NCBI GenBank assembly: GCA_036675815.1 | Contig: JAKFEE010000031.1 | Coordinates: forward strand, 124,001-188,000 | Source of the DNA: JAKFEE01 sp036675815 | GTDB lineage: Bacteria > Pseudomonadota > Alphaproteobacteria > Rhodospirillales > Magnetospirillaceae | Length of the DNA: 64,000 nucleotides | Reading direction: 5' to 3' | Shown: positions 7,031-16,487 of the stretch, in pieces | How the letters are laid out: the number at the start of each line of letters is the position of its first letter | Position numbering within the stretch: position 1 is the stretch's first letter | Translations under genes and position numbers: made by a program | The notes under the pieces: model-generated | Database searches by the model: none | Told to the model about the DNA's origin: nothing | What the model saw: the letters and a program-made list of their open reading frames with translations, nothing else

Positions 7031-9214
7031 ATGCTCGACGCAGCTTCCCCTACGCTCGACATTCTGCCGGCTTTGTACGTGATGGCCGGCCCCGTCGTCG
7101 TCGCCACTTGGGAAGGCGATGGCGATGGCATCAAGGCGCTGCCCCGTGTCGAGGGGCAGGCGCTGCCGGCGCCCATCCTGACCTTGGCCTTGTCGACGAC
7201 ATGGGGTGCGACACGCACGCTGGTGGCCTTCCGCCGCCCGGCGGCGGGGGCGCGCATCGATTTCGTCACCGCCGATGGCGCCGTGATGGCGACGGCCGGC
7301 ATGACCTCCGGCCTGCCGCGGCTGCAGCCGTCGCACCTGATCGACGGCTTGCGCCCTGCCGAGCAGGTGCGCGCGCTCCGGTTCGTTCTGCAGTCTTGCC
7401 GTGCGGCCTTCGGCCTTGGCACGCATCCGTACTTTGGCCAGCTAGGCCGCCAGTTGGTGGCCGAAATGGCGCCGCAGCCGGCGGCCCTGGCGCCGCGCGC
7501 CGATGTGTGCCGGGAACTGGTGCTGTGCGAGGGGCGCCTTGCCATAGGCTTCGGGCGGGTGGCCGATGTGATCGTGCTGGGCGATGCTTCGGTTCGCCGC
7601 GGCGCGCATCTGCCGGCGGTGGGCGCGACCGGCGCGCTGCGGCTGATCGTCGAGGCGAAGCCAGACGAAACCGAGCTGTGCGTGATCCTGCTGGGCGACG
7701 AGTCTCTGGCTTGCCGGACCGTCGACTTTCGCCAGCCGCGCGTGCGCCTGTTGCCGTGGCTGGAGGCCCGGCGCCCCGATAACGAACTGCGCGAGTATGT
7801 CGGCGCCTGCCTTGCCCGCTCCGCCGGCGACAATGCCGCCGCCGGGGCCGCGTTGCGCGAAATGCAACTGCTGTTCCCGTTGGCCAAGGCCGGCGTGACC
7901 ATGAAGGCGAAGCCGGTGGGCGGCGAGATCGATCTGGCGGTGTCGCACGGCGCCGGCGGCCTGTTCGTGTCCGGCTGGCTGCACGACCCGCATGACCTGG
8001 TCGAGTCGATCACCGCGATTTCGGCGACCGGCCGGCGGACCGCGCTCACGGCGCCGATGCACCGTTTCCCCCGCCCCGATGTCGGGCAGTATTACGGGCA
8101 TGAGCCGCACGGCACGGCCGGCTTCGCCACCTACGTGCCGTTGCCCGACGATGCCACCCAATCCTATCAGCACCGTTTCGAGTTGGCGCTGCGCTCCGGC
8201 GAGATGCTCCACGTCGTGGCACCGCCGCAGCCCCTCGTCGCCGCCGAGGGGCGCAACGCGGTGCTCGGTTGCATGCCCCCGTCCCACGTGACCGACGAGG
8301 CTCTGGCAAACTGCATCGGCCCCGCCGCCGCCAGTCTTCATGCGCTGCATCTGGCGGCAAAGAAGACGCCGGAAGTCGTAGATTTCGGCACGCCTCCCGC
8401 GCTTCCCACCGTATCGGTGGTGGTGCCGCTGTACAAAGTCCTGGATTTCGTCCGCTTCCAGCTGGCGGCCTTCGCCGTCGACCCGATGATGGCCGAGGCC
8501 GAGCTGATCTATGTTCTGGACTCGCCCGAGCAACGCGACGAACTGCAGCACCTGCTGCGCGGCCTGCATGCGCTGTACCAGGTGCCGGTGCGGTTGGTGG
8601 TGATGCCGGCCAACTACGGTTTCGCCGCCGCCAGTAATGCCGGCGCCGCCGTCGGTCGCGCGCCGACGGTGTTGTTCCTGAATTCCGACGTCATCCCCGA
8701 TGGCAATGGGTGGCTGCAAACCCTCCTCGGCGCCCTGATCGCCGATCAAGGTCTGGGCGCGGTGGGGCCGAAACTGCTGTTCGACGACGAGTCGCTGCAG
8801 CACGCCGGCATGTACTTCGACCGGGATCTCACCGGCCGTTGGTACAACCTTCACTATCACAAGGGGCTGCCGCGCCATTTCGCCCCGGCCTGTGTCGCCC
8901 GCATGGTGCCGGCGGTCACCGGGGCGTGCCTGCTGATGCGTCGCGCCCTGATCGAAAGCCTGGGCGGCTTCAGCGAAGACTACATCATCGGCGATTACGA
9001 AGATTCCGACCTGTGCCTGCGCCTGCGCCAGAACGGGCTGGAGATCGGCTACGTGCCGCAGGCCGAGCTGTTCCATCTCGAGCGCCAGTCCATCCAGCGC
9101 CACACCGGTTACACCCGCGGTGTCGCCTGCGCCTACAACCGCCGTCTAAACGCCGAACGCTGGGGCTGGATGATGGCCGAACTGCGCGGTGAAGGGGCCA
9201 AGGCCGCCGCATGA
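7031..9214 (+). CDS. Large family 2 glycosyltransferase with novel N-terminal region
   Basis: The protein has 727 residues. Residues about 458-700 form a GT-A fold family 2 glycosyltransferase: it starts PTVSVVVPLYK, has the sugar-nucleotide/metal motif as LNSDVIPDG (about 549) and the catalytic acidic motif as GDYEDSDLCLRLRQ (about 653). Residues 1-450 match no family I recognise, but include GGLFVSGWLHDP (about 305-320), which recurs in the paralogue at 11267. It probably transfers a sugar from a nucleotide donor at the cytoplasmic face; acceptor unknown. It opens a run of overlapping genes, ending ATGA into the methyltransferase. ATG 7031 follows a modest AAGG. Confidence 0.8.
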   Translation: MLDAASPTLDILPALYVMAGPVVVATWEGDGDGIKALPRVEGQALPAPILTLALSTTWGATRTLVAFRRPAAGARIDFVTADGAVMATAGMTSGLPRLQPSHLIDGLRPAEQVRALRFVLQSCRAAFGLGTHPYFGQLGRQLVAEMAPQPAALAPRADVCRELVLCEGRLAIGFGRVADVIVLGDASVRRGAHLPAVGATGALRLIVEAKPDETELCVILLGDESLACRTVDFRQPRVRLLPWLEARRPDNELREYVGACLARSAGDNAAAGAALREMQLLFPLAKAGVTMKAKPVGGEIDLAVSHGAGGLFVSGWLHDPHDLVESITAISATGRRTALTAPMHRFPRPDVGQYYGHEPHGTAGFATYVPLPDDATQSYQHRFELALRSGEMLHVVAPPQPLVAAEGRNAVLGCMPPSHVTDEALANCIGPAAASLHALHLAAKKTPEVVDFGTPPALPTVSVVVPLYKVLDFVRFQLAAFAVDPMMAEAELIYVLDSPEQRDELQHLLRGLHALYQVPVRLVVMPANYGFAAASNAGAAVGRAPTVLFLNSDVIPDGNGWLQTLLGALIADQGLGAVGPKLLFDDESLQHAGMYFDRDLTGRWYNLHYHKGLPRHFAPACVARMVPAVTGACLLMRRALIESLGGFSEDYIIGDYEDSDLCLRLRQNGLEIGYVPQAELFHLERQSIQRHTGYTRGVACAYNRRLNAERWGWMMAELRGEGAKAAA

Positions 9215-10008
9215 CCAAGTTGGATATCGGTACATTGGCGGCGTCCATCGCCGCCAATCGCTTCCTGCCCGTTCCGCCCCCTGATCGTTGGTTCATCGGC
9301 GATGGCGATTTCCGCGCCATCGGCGCCGAGTTCCTGCGCCATTTCGTCGAGTACGGTGGGCTGCAGCGCAACGATCGCGTGCTGGAGATCGGCTGCGGCA
9401 TCGGCCGCATGGCCCTGCCGTTGACCCAGTATCTCGATGCACGGCTGGGCACTTATGACGGCATCGACGTGGTTCGCGACGGCATCGACTGGTGCCGCGA
9501 GACCCTGACCCCGGTCTATGGCAATTTCCGCTTTCACCACCGCGACTTCCGCAACGATGTCTACAACCCGCAAGGCGGTCTGGCGGTGGACGCGACGGTG
9601 CTGCCCTTTCCCGAGCGGCACTTCGACTTCATCTTCCTGACCTCGGTGGTCACGCATCTGCGCCAGGCCGACACCCTGGGCTATATCCGCGAGATCGGCC
9701 GGATGCTGCGCCCCGCCGGCCGCTGTTTCGTCAGCCTGTTCCTGATGAACGAGCCGGCGCGCGCCGGCCTGCGCGCCGACCGCCGGCGCCTGGCCTTCGA
9801 TCCCGATGCCGAGGGGCCGGAATACCTGGCCGACGCCGAGCACCCCTCGGCGGCGGTGGCCTATGACGAGGCCTTCATCGTCGAGGCCTTCGCCGCCGCC
9901 GGCCTGACCCCGGTGCAGCCCTTCGCCCATGGCCACTGGGCCACCGGCGAAGGGCGCAACTATCAAGACCTGTGTCTGTTCGAGAAATCTTCGGAGGGCC
10001 GCCGATGA
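9211..10008 (+). CDS. Class I SAM-dependent methyltransferase
   Basis: The 265-residue protein has a Rossmann-fold methyltransferase core: motif I VLEIGCGIGRMA (about residues 57-68), and a later FDFIFLTSVVTHL segment typical of family 11/25 methyltransferases. The start overlaps the preceding stop (ATGA) and the stop overlaps the next start, so it is translationally coupled to glycosyltransferases on both sides. It is therefore most likely a sugar or glycan methyltransferase that decorates or caps the chain (inference). The acceptor is not predictable. Confidence 0.8.
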   Translation: MTKLDIGTLAASIAANRFLPVPPPDRWFIGDGDFRAIGAEFLRHFVEYGGLQRNDRVLEIGCGIGRMALPLTQYLDARLGTYDGIDVVRDGIDWCRETLTPVYGNFRFHHRDFRNDVYNPQGGLAVDATVLPFPERHFDFIFLTSVVTHLRQADTLGYIREIGRMLRPAGRCFVSLFLMNEPARAGLRADRRRLAFDPDAEGPEYLADAEHPSAAVAYDEAFIVEAFAAAGLTPVQPFAHGHWATGEGRNYQDLCLFEKSSEGRR

Positions 10009-11270
10009 GCCGCCTGCGGGTGCTGTTCGTCACCCATAACCATCCCAGCCTCCATCCCGGCGGCAGCGAGATCCTGGCCCATGACCTGTTCCGCGACATG
10101 AAGGCGTCGGGCGAGGTCGAGGCTATGTTCCTCGCCTGCACCAACCGTGTCCACCGCGAGCAGAAGCCGGGGACCACCTTCCAGGCGATCGGCCGCGGCG
10201 GTGACGAGGTGCTGCTGTGGGCCGGGCATTTCGACCACTTCCACCTGTCGCAGATCGATCTGCACGGCGTCGTCCCCGAACTCACCGCCTTCCTGCGGGA
10301 GTTCCGGCCCGATGTCGTGCACTTCCATCACGCGCTGCTGATCGGCGTCGAATCGCTGTTCCTGGTGCGCCGGGTTCTGCCAGAAGCGCGCATCGTGTTC
10401 ACGCTGCACGACTATTACGCCATCTGCGCCAACCACGGGCAGATGGTCACCGCCGGTGACCGGGGGCTGTGCCGCGCCGCCAGCCCCGACGCCTGCGGCA
10501 AGTGCTTCCCCGACATCGGCCCCGAACGCTTCGTGCTGCGCCGCAAGCACCTGCAGGCGATGTACGGCTTGGTCGATCATTTCGTCTCGCCCAGCGAGTT
10601 CCTGCGCGATCGCTATGTCGAGTGGGGCCTTGACGCCGACCGCATCTCCGTCATGGCCAACGGCCGCCCGGCGGTGGCGCCGGCCCCGCATCGCGCCAGC
10701 GCCGACCGCAATGTGTTCGGCTATTTCGGCAATCTCAGCCCGTTCAAGGGGGTGATGGTCGCCGTCGATGCCATGCGCCAACTGACGGCGGCGGGGGCCA
10801 AGGGCATGCGCCTGCGTATCCACGGGGGCACGCCCTTCCAAAGCGACGAATTCAAGGAACGCCTTGCCGCCGGCCTGGAGGCGACGGCTCCCGAGGTCAG
10901 CCATCATGGTGGCTATACCGCACAGGACATTCCGGCGCTCATGGCCGCGGTGGATTGGGTGGTGGTTCCCTCCGTGTGGTGGGAGAACGCGCCGCTGGTC
11001 ATCCAGGAAGCCTTCCAGCACCGGCGGCCGGTGATCTGCAGCGACATCGGCGGCATGGCCGAGATGGTCGATGATGGCGTGTCGGGCCTGCATTTCCGCG
11101 CCGGCGACGCTTCGTCGCTGGCCCAGGTGATGCGCCGCGCCGCCACCGAGCCGTGCCTATGGGAACAACTGGTCGCCGGCATCCCCGAGGTGCCGGGCAT
11201 GACCGCAGTCGGTGAACGCCACCGCCGCCTCTATCGCGAGCTGATGCGCCGTGCGGCCTGCGCCGCATGA
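10005..11270 (+). CDS. Family 4 glycosyltransferase (paralogue a)
   Basis: This 421-residue GT-B enzyme has an N-terminal acceptor domain with the GGSEILAHDLFRDM glycine-rich loop (about residue 20). The C-terminal donor domain has GYFGNLSPFKGV (about 240) and the E-x7-E region PLVIQEAFQHRRPVICSDIGG (split, about 330-350). A C-x7-C-x2-C cluster near residue 160, shared with the paralogue at 13459, could bind zinc and is a known variation in this family. ATG 10005 overlaps the methyltransferase stop. It probably adds one sugar to the glycan built by this locus. Confidence 0.85.
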   Translation: MSRLRVLFVTHNHPSLHPGGSEILAHDLFRDMKASGEVEAMFLACTNRVHREQKPGTTFQAIGRGGDEVLLWAGHFDHFHLSQIDLHGVVPELTAFLREFRPDVVHFHHALLIGVESLFLVRRVLPEARIVFTLHDYYAICANHGQMVTAGDRGLCRAASPDACGKCFPDIGPERFVLRRKHLQAMYGLVDHFVSPSEFLRDRYVEWGLDADRISVMANGRPAVAPAPHRASADRNVFGYFGNLSPFKGVMVAVDAMRQLTAAGAKGMRLRIHGGTPFQSDEFKERLAAGLEATAPEVSHHGGYTAQDIPALMAAVDWVVVPSVWWENAPLVIQEAFQHRRPVICSDIGGMAEMVDDGVSGLHFRAGDASSLAQVMRRAATEPCLWEQLVAGIPEVPGMTAVGERHRRLYRELMRRAACAA

Positions 11271-13459
11271 GTGTCGGCGCAGCAACAGGACCCGTTGAGA
11301 TGAGCGATACGATCAGCGCCGCCGAACTGGTCGCGGCGGTCCTGCTTACCGAGAACACGCTGCTCGTGCTTGGCCACGATGCGCGGCCCCTGCCGCCCGT
11401 GGGCGACGTCGACTGCGGCGGCGACGTGCCGCCGGGCCGTTTCGCCGCAGCCACCTGGCTTGGCGAAAACGGCCGCCACTGGTCCCTGGTGCGCGTCGAC
11501 ATCGAGCAGGCGGCGTTGATGGCGCTGCTGCCGAAACGGCTGCGCGCCGACGGTGAGGCGCACGCCTTGCCGGAAATCAGGAAACTGTCGCTCGACCTCG
11601 GCGGGATGGTTCCCGCCCTTACCGAGGCCATGGGCGCGAATGGCGGCTCGATCCTCGATTTCCTGCGGATCCATCCGGCCACGGCGAAGATGGTGCCCTC
11701 GGTGCTGCGCGCCATCGCCGAGCCCGCCGGCTTCATCGAGATCTTTGGCCGCACCCACGGCCGCGAGCTCTATCTGCAGGGCTGGTCGGATCGGCTGACC
11801 GGCGGCAAGGCCGAACTGGTGTTCGAAAGCGATCGTTGCACCTGGTACACCGGCCACGTCGCCACCTATGCGCGGCCCGATCTGGTGGCGCCGGCCCAGG
11901 GCGTTGCCGCGCTCGTTCACCTCGACGATGCGCCCGAGCCGCGCGACCTGCGCCGGGTGTATTTTTGCCACGGCACGCGCTATTGCCGGCTCGAGGTCTA
12001 CGAGAACAGGCTGTTGTTCGCCGACGCCGAGACGGCCGCCCACGTCGCCGCCATATTGCCGCAGCTTCAGGCCGATTTCGATGCCTTGGCCGGGTTGAAG
12101 CGGCTGGCGGTGCCGCGATTCCAGGGCGAGGAGACGCTGTCGACCCTGCCGTTGCCGGTGCGCGCCGCCATCGATATGGCGTATTGGGTGCCGGGAGTCG
12201 GCGTGTTCTTGACCGGGTGGCTCCTCGATCCGCGGCGTCTCGTCGCCACGGTCATGGTGGGTGGCACCGCCGGTTTTCGCATGCGCGTCGATGATCGCTG
12301 GACGCGCAAGCAGCGGCCGGACGTGTCGCAAGGCTACAGCCAGGACCCGTTATTCGCCGGGAGCCTGAAGCCCTACGACGACGGCCATGGCTTCCTGGTG
12401 TTCGTGCCTTGTGCCGACGCGCATCTCGGCGACGCATATCTCGAGATCGCCCTGCACGACGGCCAGGTCGGATTCCTGCCGCTGTCGCCGACGCATCCGT
12501 CGGCGGGCGACCTGCGCCAGATCCTGTATAGCGTCGACATCAATCATCCCGATGTCGAACGCACCGTGGCCAGCCATGTCGGCCCGATCGTGGCGGCCAT
12601 CGGCGGCCGGGCCGGCGGCGCCGGGGCGCTCGGCACCTATTCGTTCGGCTCCCCCGACGAGCGGCCGAACCTGTCCATCATCGTCCCGGTTCCGGTGGGG
12701 CGCACCGACATCGACGTGACCATCGCCCGCCTGGCGGCGGAACCGGCGCTCGCCGGCGTCGAGCTGCTGGTGACCGCATCGGCCGCGTCTGCCGTGGCGC
12801 TGGGGCCGCTCCTGCAACGGCTGGCTCGCTTCTACGGGCTTTCGGGCCGGCTGATCCTCACCGACAGCGACGATCCCTTCGACGGCTTGGCGGCCGGGGC
12901 CGCGGCCAGCAATGCCGAACTGCTGCTGTTCCTCGGCGCCACCGTGTTGCCGCGCGAAGCGGGCTGGCTCGGCCACCTCGAGCGGTTGCTGCGATCGGCA
13001 AGGCGCGGCGCGGCCATCAGCCCGACCTTGCTGTACGAGGATCTCTCGATCCGCTTCGCCGGCGCGCGCGCCAACGGCTGGGCGCCGCCGCGCGACGCCG
13101 CGTCGCTGACCACCTTTGCCGGCTATGCCCGGCACTGGCTGGCCAAGGAGCAGGCGCGGCCGGACACGTCGGTCCCGGTGTATGCCGTCGCCGCCGAGTG
13201 CTGCCTGATCCAGCGCCTGGTGTTCGAGCACGTCGGCGGATTCTCGGGCGATCTGGTCGGGTCGCAGTTCAAGTCGCTCGATCTGTCGCTGAAGTTGCGG
13301 GCGGCGCGCCAACAATGCCTATGGGCGCCGGGAATCGAGATGCTGGCCCCCGACGAGGTCGCCGGCGAGCCCGAATACTGGATGCGCACCGGCAGCCTCG
13401 TCGATCGCTGGGGCTTCGATCGCAAGTGGTCGCAACTGTTCGCCGAGGGGAATACTTGA
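11267..13459 (+). CDS. GT2-like protein with lost catalytic motifs (probable pseudo-glycosyltransferase)
   Basis: The 730-residue protein has the same layout as the 7031 gene: a large N-terminal region containing GVFLTGWLLDPRRLV (about residues 308-322), then a GT2-like fold starting PNLSIIVPV at about 467. At the place of the metal-binding LNSDVIP motif it reads FLGATVLP (about 554), and at the place of YEDSDL it reads FKSLDL (about 664). The acidic residues needed for transfer are therefore missing although the fold is kept. It may have a structural, regulatory or glycan-binding role. It overlaps both neighbours (ATGA upstream, TGATG downstream). ATG 11300 is an alternative start. Confidence 0.75.
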   Translation: MSVGAATGPVEMSDTISAAELVAAVLLTENTLLVLGHDARPLPPVGDVDCGGDVPPGRFAAATWLGENGRHWSLVRVDIEQAALMALLPKRLRADGEAHALPEIRKLSLDLGGMVPALTEAMGANGGSILDFLRIHPATAKMVPSVLRAIAEPAGFIEIFGRTHGRELYLQGWSDRLTGGKAELVFESDRCTWYTGHVATYARPDLVAPAQGVAALVHLDDAPEPRDLRRVYFCHGTRYCRLEVYENRLLFADAETAAHVAAILPQLQADFDALAGLKRLAVPRFQGEETLSTLPLPVRAAIDMAYWVPGVGVFLTGWLLDPRRLVATVMVGGTAGFRMRVDDRWTRKQRPDVSQGYSQDPLFAGSLKPYDDGHGFLVFVPCADAHLGDAYLEIALHDGQVGFLPLSPTHPSAGDLRQILYSVDINHPDVERTVASHVGPIVAAIGGRAGGAGALGTYSFGSPDERPNLSIIVPVPVGRTDIDVTIARLAAEPALAGVELLVTASAASAVALGPLLQRLARFYGLSGRLILTDSDDPFDGLAAGAAASNAELLLFLGATVLPREAGWLGHLERLLRSARRGAAISPTLLYEDLSIRFAGARANGWAPPRDAASLTTFAGYARHWLAKEQARPDTSVPVYAVAAECCLIQRLVFEHVGGFSGDLVGSQFKSLDLSLKLRAARQQCLWAPGIEMLAPDEVAGEPEYWMRTGSLVDRWGFDRKWSQLFAEGNT

Positions 13460-14751
13460 TGAGTTCGAAGATGCGCGTGCTGGTCATCTCGCACGGCCAT
13501 CCGTCCTTCTCCATCGGCGGGGCGGAAGTCGCTTCGTACAATCTATTCTCGGGGCTGAACGGCTTGCCGAACTGCGAGGCGCACTACCTGGCGCGCGTCG
13601 GGCCGCCGGTGGCGCGGCATGGCAATACCGCGCTGCTCAGCCTGCGGCAAAAGGACAACGAGATGTTGTTCTCCGCCAACGATTACGACCATTTCCGCCT
13701 GTCGAATCGCGACACCGAGACGCTGGAGCGTGATTTCATCCGCTACGTCGCCGACGTGCGCCCGGACGTCGTCCACTTCCACCATTTCCTCGGCATCGGC
13801 GTGGAGTGTGTCTTCGCCCTGCGCAAGCACTTCCCCCACATTCCGATCGTGGTGACCCTGCACGAATATCTGTCGATCTGCCATCACCACGGGCAGATGG
13901 TGAAGGTCGGAAAATACGCTCTGTGCTACCGGTCGTCGCCGGCCGAATGTTCGCTGTGTTTCCCCGATATTCCCGCCGGCGAATTCATGCGCCGCGAAAT
14001 GTTCCTCAAGACCTTCTTCGACCAGGTCGACCACTTCGTCTCGCCCAGCCATTTTCTTATCGATCGTTACGCCGATTGGGGGCTGTCGCGCGACAAGATG
14101 ACGATGCTGGAGAACGGCCTGGTCATCGAGGACATCGCGCCGCCGCGGCCGCTTCCACGCGGCGGCCGGCGCAATCGCTTCGCCTTCTTCGGCCAGGTCA
14201 CCGAGTTCAAGGGCACCCGTGTCCTGCTCGAGGCGATCAGCCGCATCCCGGACGAGATCTGGGGCGATGATACCTCGGTCGCCTTTTTCGGCGGCAACTT
14301 CGACAATCAGCCGGAGGCCTTCCGCAAGAGCTTCGAGGACCTGCTGGCCCGCGTCGGCCGCCGGGCGCGCTTCTATGGTGCCTATCGCTCGGCCGAGTTG
14401 CCGCGGCTGATGAAGGACATCGACTGGGTCATCGTGCCGTCGATCTGGTGGGAGAACTCGCCGATCGTCATCCAGGAAGCCTTTTTGCACGGGCGGCCGA
14501 TCATCAGCAGCAACATCGGCGGCATGGCCGAGAAGATCCGCGACAACGTCGACGGCATGCATTTCCGCGTCGGCTCGATCGAGGATCTGGTGGATCGTAT
14601 GACCCAGGCCCTCACCACCAACGGCCTATGGGATCGGCTGCGGGCGAAATGCCGGCGCCCGCCTGCCCACAGCGAAGTGGCGCGCCAACACCTGCGCCTG
14701 TATCGCGGCCTGCTGCAGAAAAACATCGAACCGCTGGACAAGGCCGGATGA
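13459..14751 (+). CDS. Family 4 glycosyltransferase (paralogue b)
   Basis: This 430-residue GT-B glycosyltransferase is clearly paralogous to the 10005 gene, sharing GGAEVASYNLF, RPDVVHFHH, a C-x7-C-x2-C cluster before FPDI, DHFVSPS and SIWWENSPIVIQEAF. The donor site elements AFFGQVTEFKGT (about residue 240) and the IQEAFLHGRPIISSNIGG region are intact, so it should be active. Its ATG overlaps the upstream stop by one base (TGATG). Together with 11267 it forms a GT2-GT4 pair that duplicates the 7031/10005 pair. Confidence 0.85.
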   Translation: MSSKMRVLVISHGHPSFSIGGAEVASYNLFSGLNGLPNCEAHYLARVGPPVARHGNTALLSLRQKDNEMLFSANDYDHFRLSNRDTETLERDFIRYVADVRPDVVHFHHFLGIGVECVFALRKHFPHIPIVVTLHEYLSICHHHGQMVKVGKYALCYRSSPAECSLCFPDIPAGEFMRREMFLKTFFDQVDHFVSPSHFLIDRYADWGLSRDKMTMLENGLVIEDIAPPRPLPRGGRRNRFAFFGQVTEFKGTRVLLEAISRIPDEIWGDDTSVAFFGGNFDNQPEAFRKSFEDLLARVGRRARFYGAYRSAELPRLMKDIDWVIVPSIWWENSPIVIQEAFLHGRPIISSNIGGMAEKIRDNVDGMHFRVGSIEDLVDRMTQALTTNGLWDRLRAKCRRPPAHSEVARQHLRLYRGLLQKNIEPLDKAG

Positions 14752-16487
14752 CCATGAACCGAGGCCCGCTCGAGGACCTGCTGTCCGGCACATGGCGCAT
14801 CTGCTTGCGCGGCATGGGTTATGCCGCCATCGTCAGCTGCTTCATCAATGCCCTACAGCTGTTGATGCCGATCTACACCCTGCAGGTCTACGACCGCGTG
14901 CTGAACAGCCGCAGCCTCGAAACCCTGGCGATGCTGACCGTGCTGACCCTGGTCGGCCTCGGCGTCATGGCGGTGCTCGACTATGTGCGTGGCCGGGTGA
15001 TGATGGTGCTGGGGGCGGCGACGTCACAGCGCCTGAACGGCGTCCTGCTCAAGGCGGCGGTGGAGGAATCGTTGCGCTCGCGCCATGGCGCGGCGGCCCA
15101 GGCGGTGCGCGACCTCAACGACCTGCGCGGCTTCCTCGCCGGGTCGGCGGTGCTGGTGCCGCTGGACATGGCGTGGACGCCGATCTTCCTGCTGGTCATG
15201 TTCATGATGCACCCCATCTACGGCTTCGTCGCCATGGGGGCCGCGGCACTGCTGACCATCCTGGCCATCGCCGTCGAGTTCTTTACGCGGCGGCCGTTGG
15301 CGGCGGCCAACGACGCGCTCAACACCTCGTTCACCCATGTCGGCGCCGCCGTGCGCAACGCCGAGGTGATCGAGGCCATGGGCATGCTGCGCTCGGTCCT
15401 CGGCAGTTGGCAAAGTGCGCAGGGCAGGGCGCTGGCCGGCCTCGACGTCGCCACGGCGCGCAGCCGTGCGTTCACCGCCGTCACCCGTTCCGTGCGCATG
15501 GGCCTGCAGGTGGGGATGATCGCCACCGGCGTCATGCTGGTGTTGTCGGGCGAGGCCTCGCCGGGCTCGATGATCGCCGCTTCGATCCTGATGGGCCGTG
15601 CCCTGCAGCCCTTTGAGCAACTGATCGACGGCTGGCGCCAATGGGCAGTGGCGATAAATGCCTTCCGCCGCGTGCGAAAGTTGCTGCTCGATACCGAGCC
15701 CTTGCGCCAGGACATGGCGCTGCCGGCGCCGAAGGGGCTTCTGGTGGCGGAAAAGGTCGCCTTCCTGCCCAAGGGCAGCGATCGCCCGATCCTGCGTGGC
15801 GTCAGCTTCGCCGTCGAGCCGGGCGAGGTGCTGGGCATCATCGGGCCGTCGGCCTCGGGCAAATCGACCCTGGCGCGCCTGATCATGGGCGTCTGGGACT
15901 GCACCGCCGGCGGCATCTATCTCGACGGCAACAGTGTCTTCCTGTGGGAACGCGACGGCTTCGGCCGCCATGTCGGCTATCTGCCGCAGAATGTCGCCCT
16001 GCTCGATGGCACCATCCGCGACAACATCGCACGCATGGGCGAGGGCGATCCCGCCGCGGTGGTCGCCGCCGCCCGCATGGCCGGCATCCACGACATGATC
16101 GGCCGCCTGCCGCGCGGCTATGAGACCATCGTCGGCGAGGGCGGCTATGCCCTGAGCGGCGGGCAGCGCCAGCGCATCGGCCTGGCACGGGCACTCTACG
16201 GCAATCCGCGCCTGGTCGTGCTCGACGAGCCCAATGCCAACCTCGACGGCGAGGGCGAGGCGGCGCTGGTCGATGCCATCGCCGCCGCCAAGGAGCAAGG
16301 CAGCACGGTGGTGCTCATCGCCCATCGCCCCGCGGTGATGTCGGTGGTCGACAAGGTCCTGGTGCTGAAGGAGGGCGTGGTCGAGCGTTTCGGCAGCGCC
16401 GCCGAGGTGCTGAAGGCCTATACCCCGGTCGCCGTGGTCGGCGAACGCCGGCGGCTCGGAGGCAACCCTGGGGGGAGGCCGGCATGA
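14748..16487 (+). CDS. Type I secretion ABC exporter, PrtD family
   Basis: The 579-residue fused permease/ATPase has six membrane segments in residues about 20-310 and an ABC domain with Walker A GPSASGKSTLA (about 367), signature LSGGQRQRIGLARAL (about 470), Walker B LVVLDEPNANLD and the H-loop AHRP. There is no N-terminal C39 or C39-like domain, as in the PrtD/RsaD/AprD group, which exports RTX proteins with uncleaved C-terminal signals. The RTX proteins at 5366 and 6292 are the likely cargo. ATG 14748 overlaps the upstream stop and the gene overlaps the adaptor gene by 4 bases. No TolC-like outer-membrane component is encoded in the window. Confidence 0.92.
   Translation: MTMNRGPLEDLLSGTWRICLRGMGYAAIVSCFINALQLLMPIYTLQVYDRVLNSRSLETLAMLTVLTLVGLGVMAVLDYVRGRVMMVLGAATSQRLNGVLLKAAVEESLRSRHGAAAQAVRDLNDLRGFLAGSAVLVPLDMAWTPIFLLVMFMMHPIYGFVAMGAAALLTILAIAVEFFTRRPLAAANDALNTSFTHVGAAVRNAEVIEAMGMLRSVLGSWQSAQGRALAGLDVATARSRAFTAVTRSVRMGLQVGMIATGVMLVLSGEASPGSMIAASILMGRALQPFEQLIDGWRQWAVAINAFRRVRKLLLDTEPLRQDMALPAPKGLLVAEKVAFLPKGSDRPILRGVSFAVEPGEVLGIIGPSASGKSTLARLIMGVWDCTAGGIYLDGNSVFLWERDGFGRHVGYLPQNVALLDGTIRDNIARMGEGDPAAVVAAARMAGIHDMIGRLPRGYETIVGEGGYALSGGQRQRIGLARALYGNPRLVVLDEPNANLDGEGEAALVDAIAAAKEQGSTVVLIAHRPAVMSVVDKVLVLKEGVVERFGSAAEVLKAYTPVAVVGERRRLGGNPGGRPA

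Noticed and set aside
7442..9103. Long opposite-strand frame of 553 codons across the GT2 gene
   Set aside because: It mirrors the codon pattern of the plus-strand gene and encodes low-complexity His/Gln/Arg-rich text with no motifs. High GC content creates such shadows throughout the window (also 412-1386, 2998-4659, 15024-16325 and 36876-37976 on the minus strand).
10465..14000. C-x7-C-x2-C cluster in two GT4 enzymes as a novel metal site
   Set aside because: Similar Cys clusters after HDYxxxC occur widely in GT4 enzymes, so this is a known variation, not a new feature.
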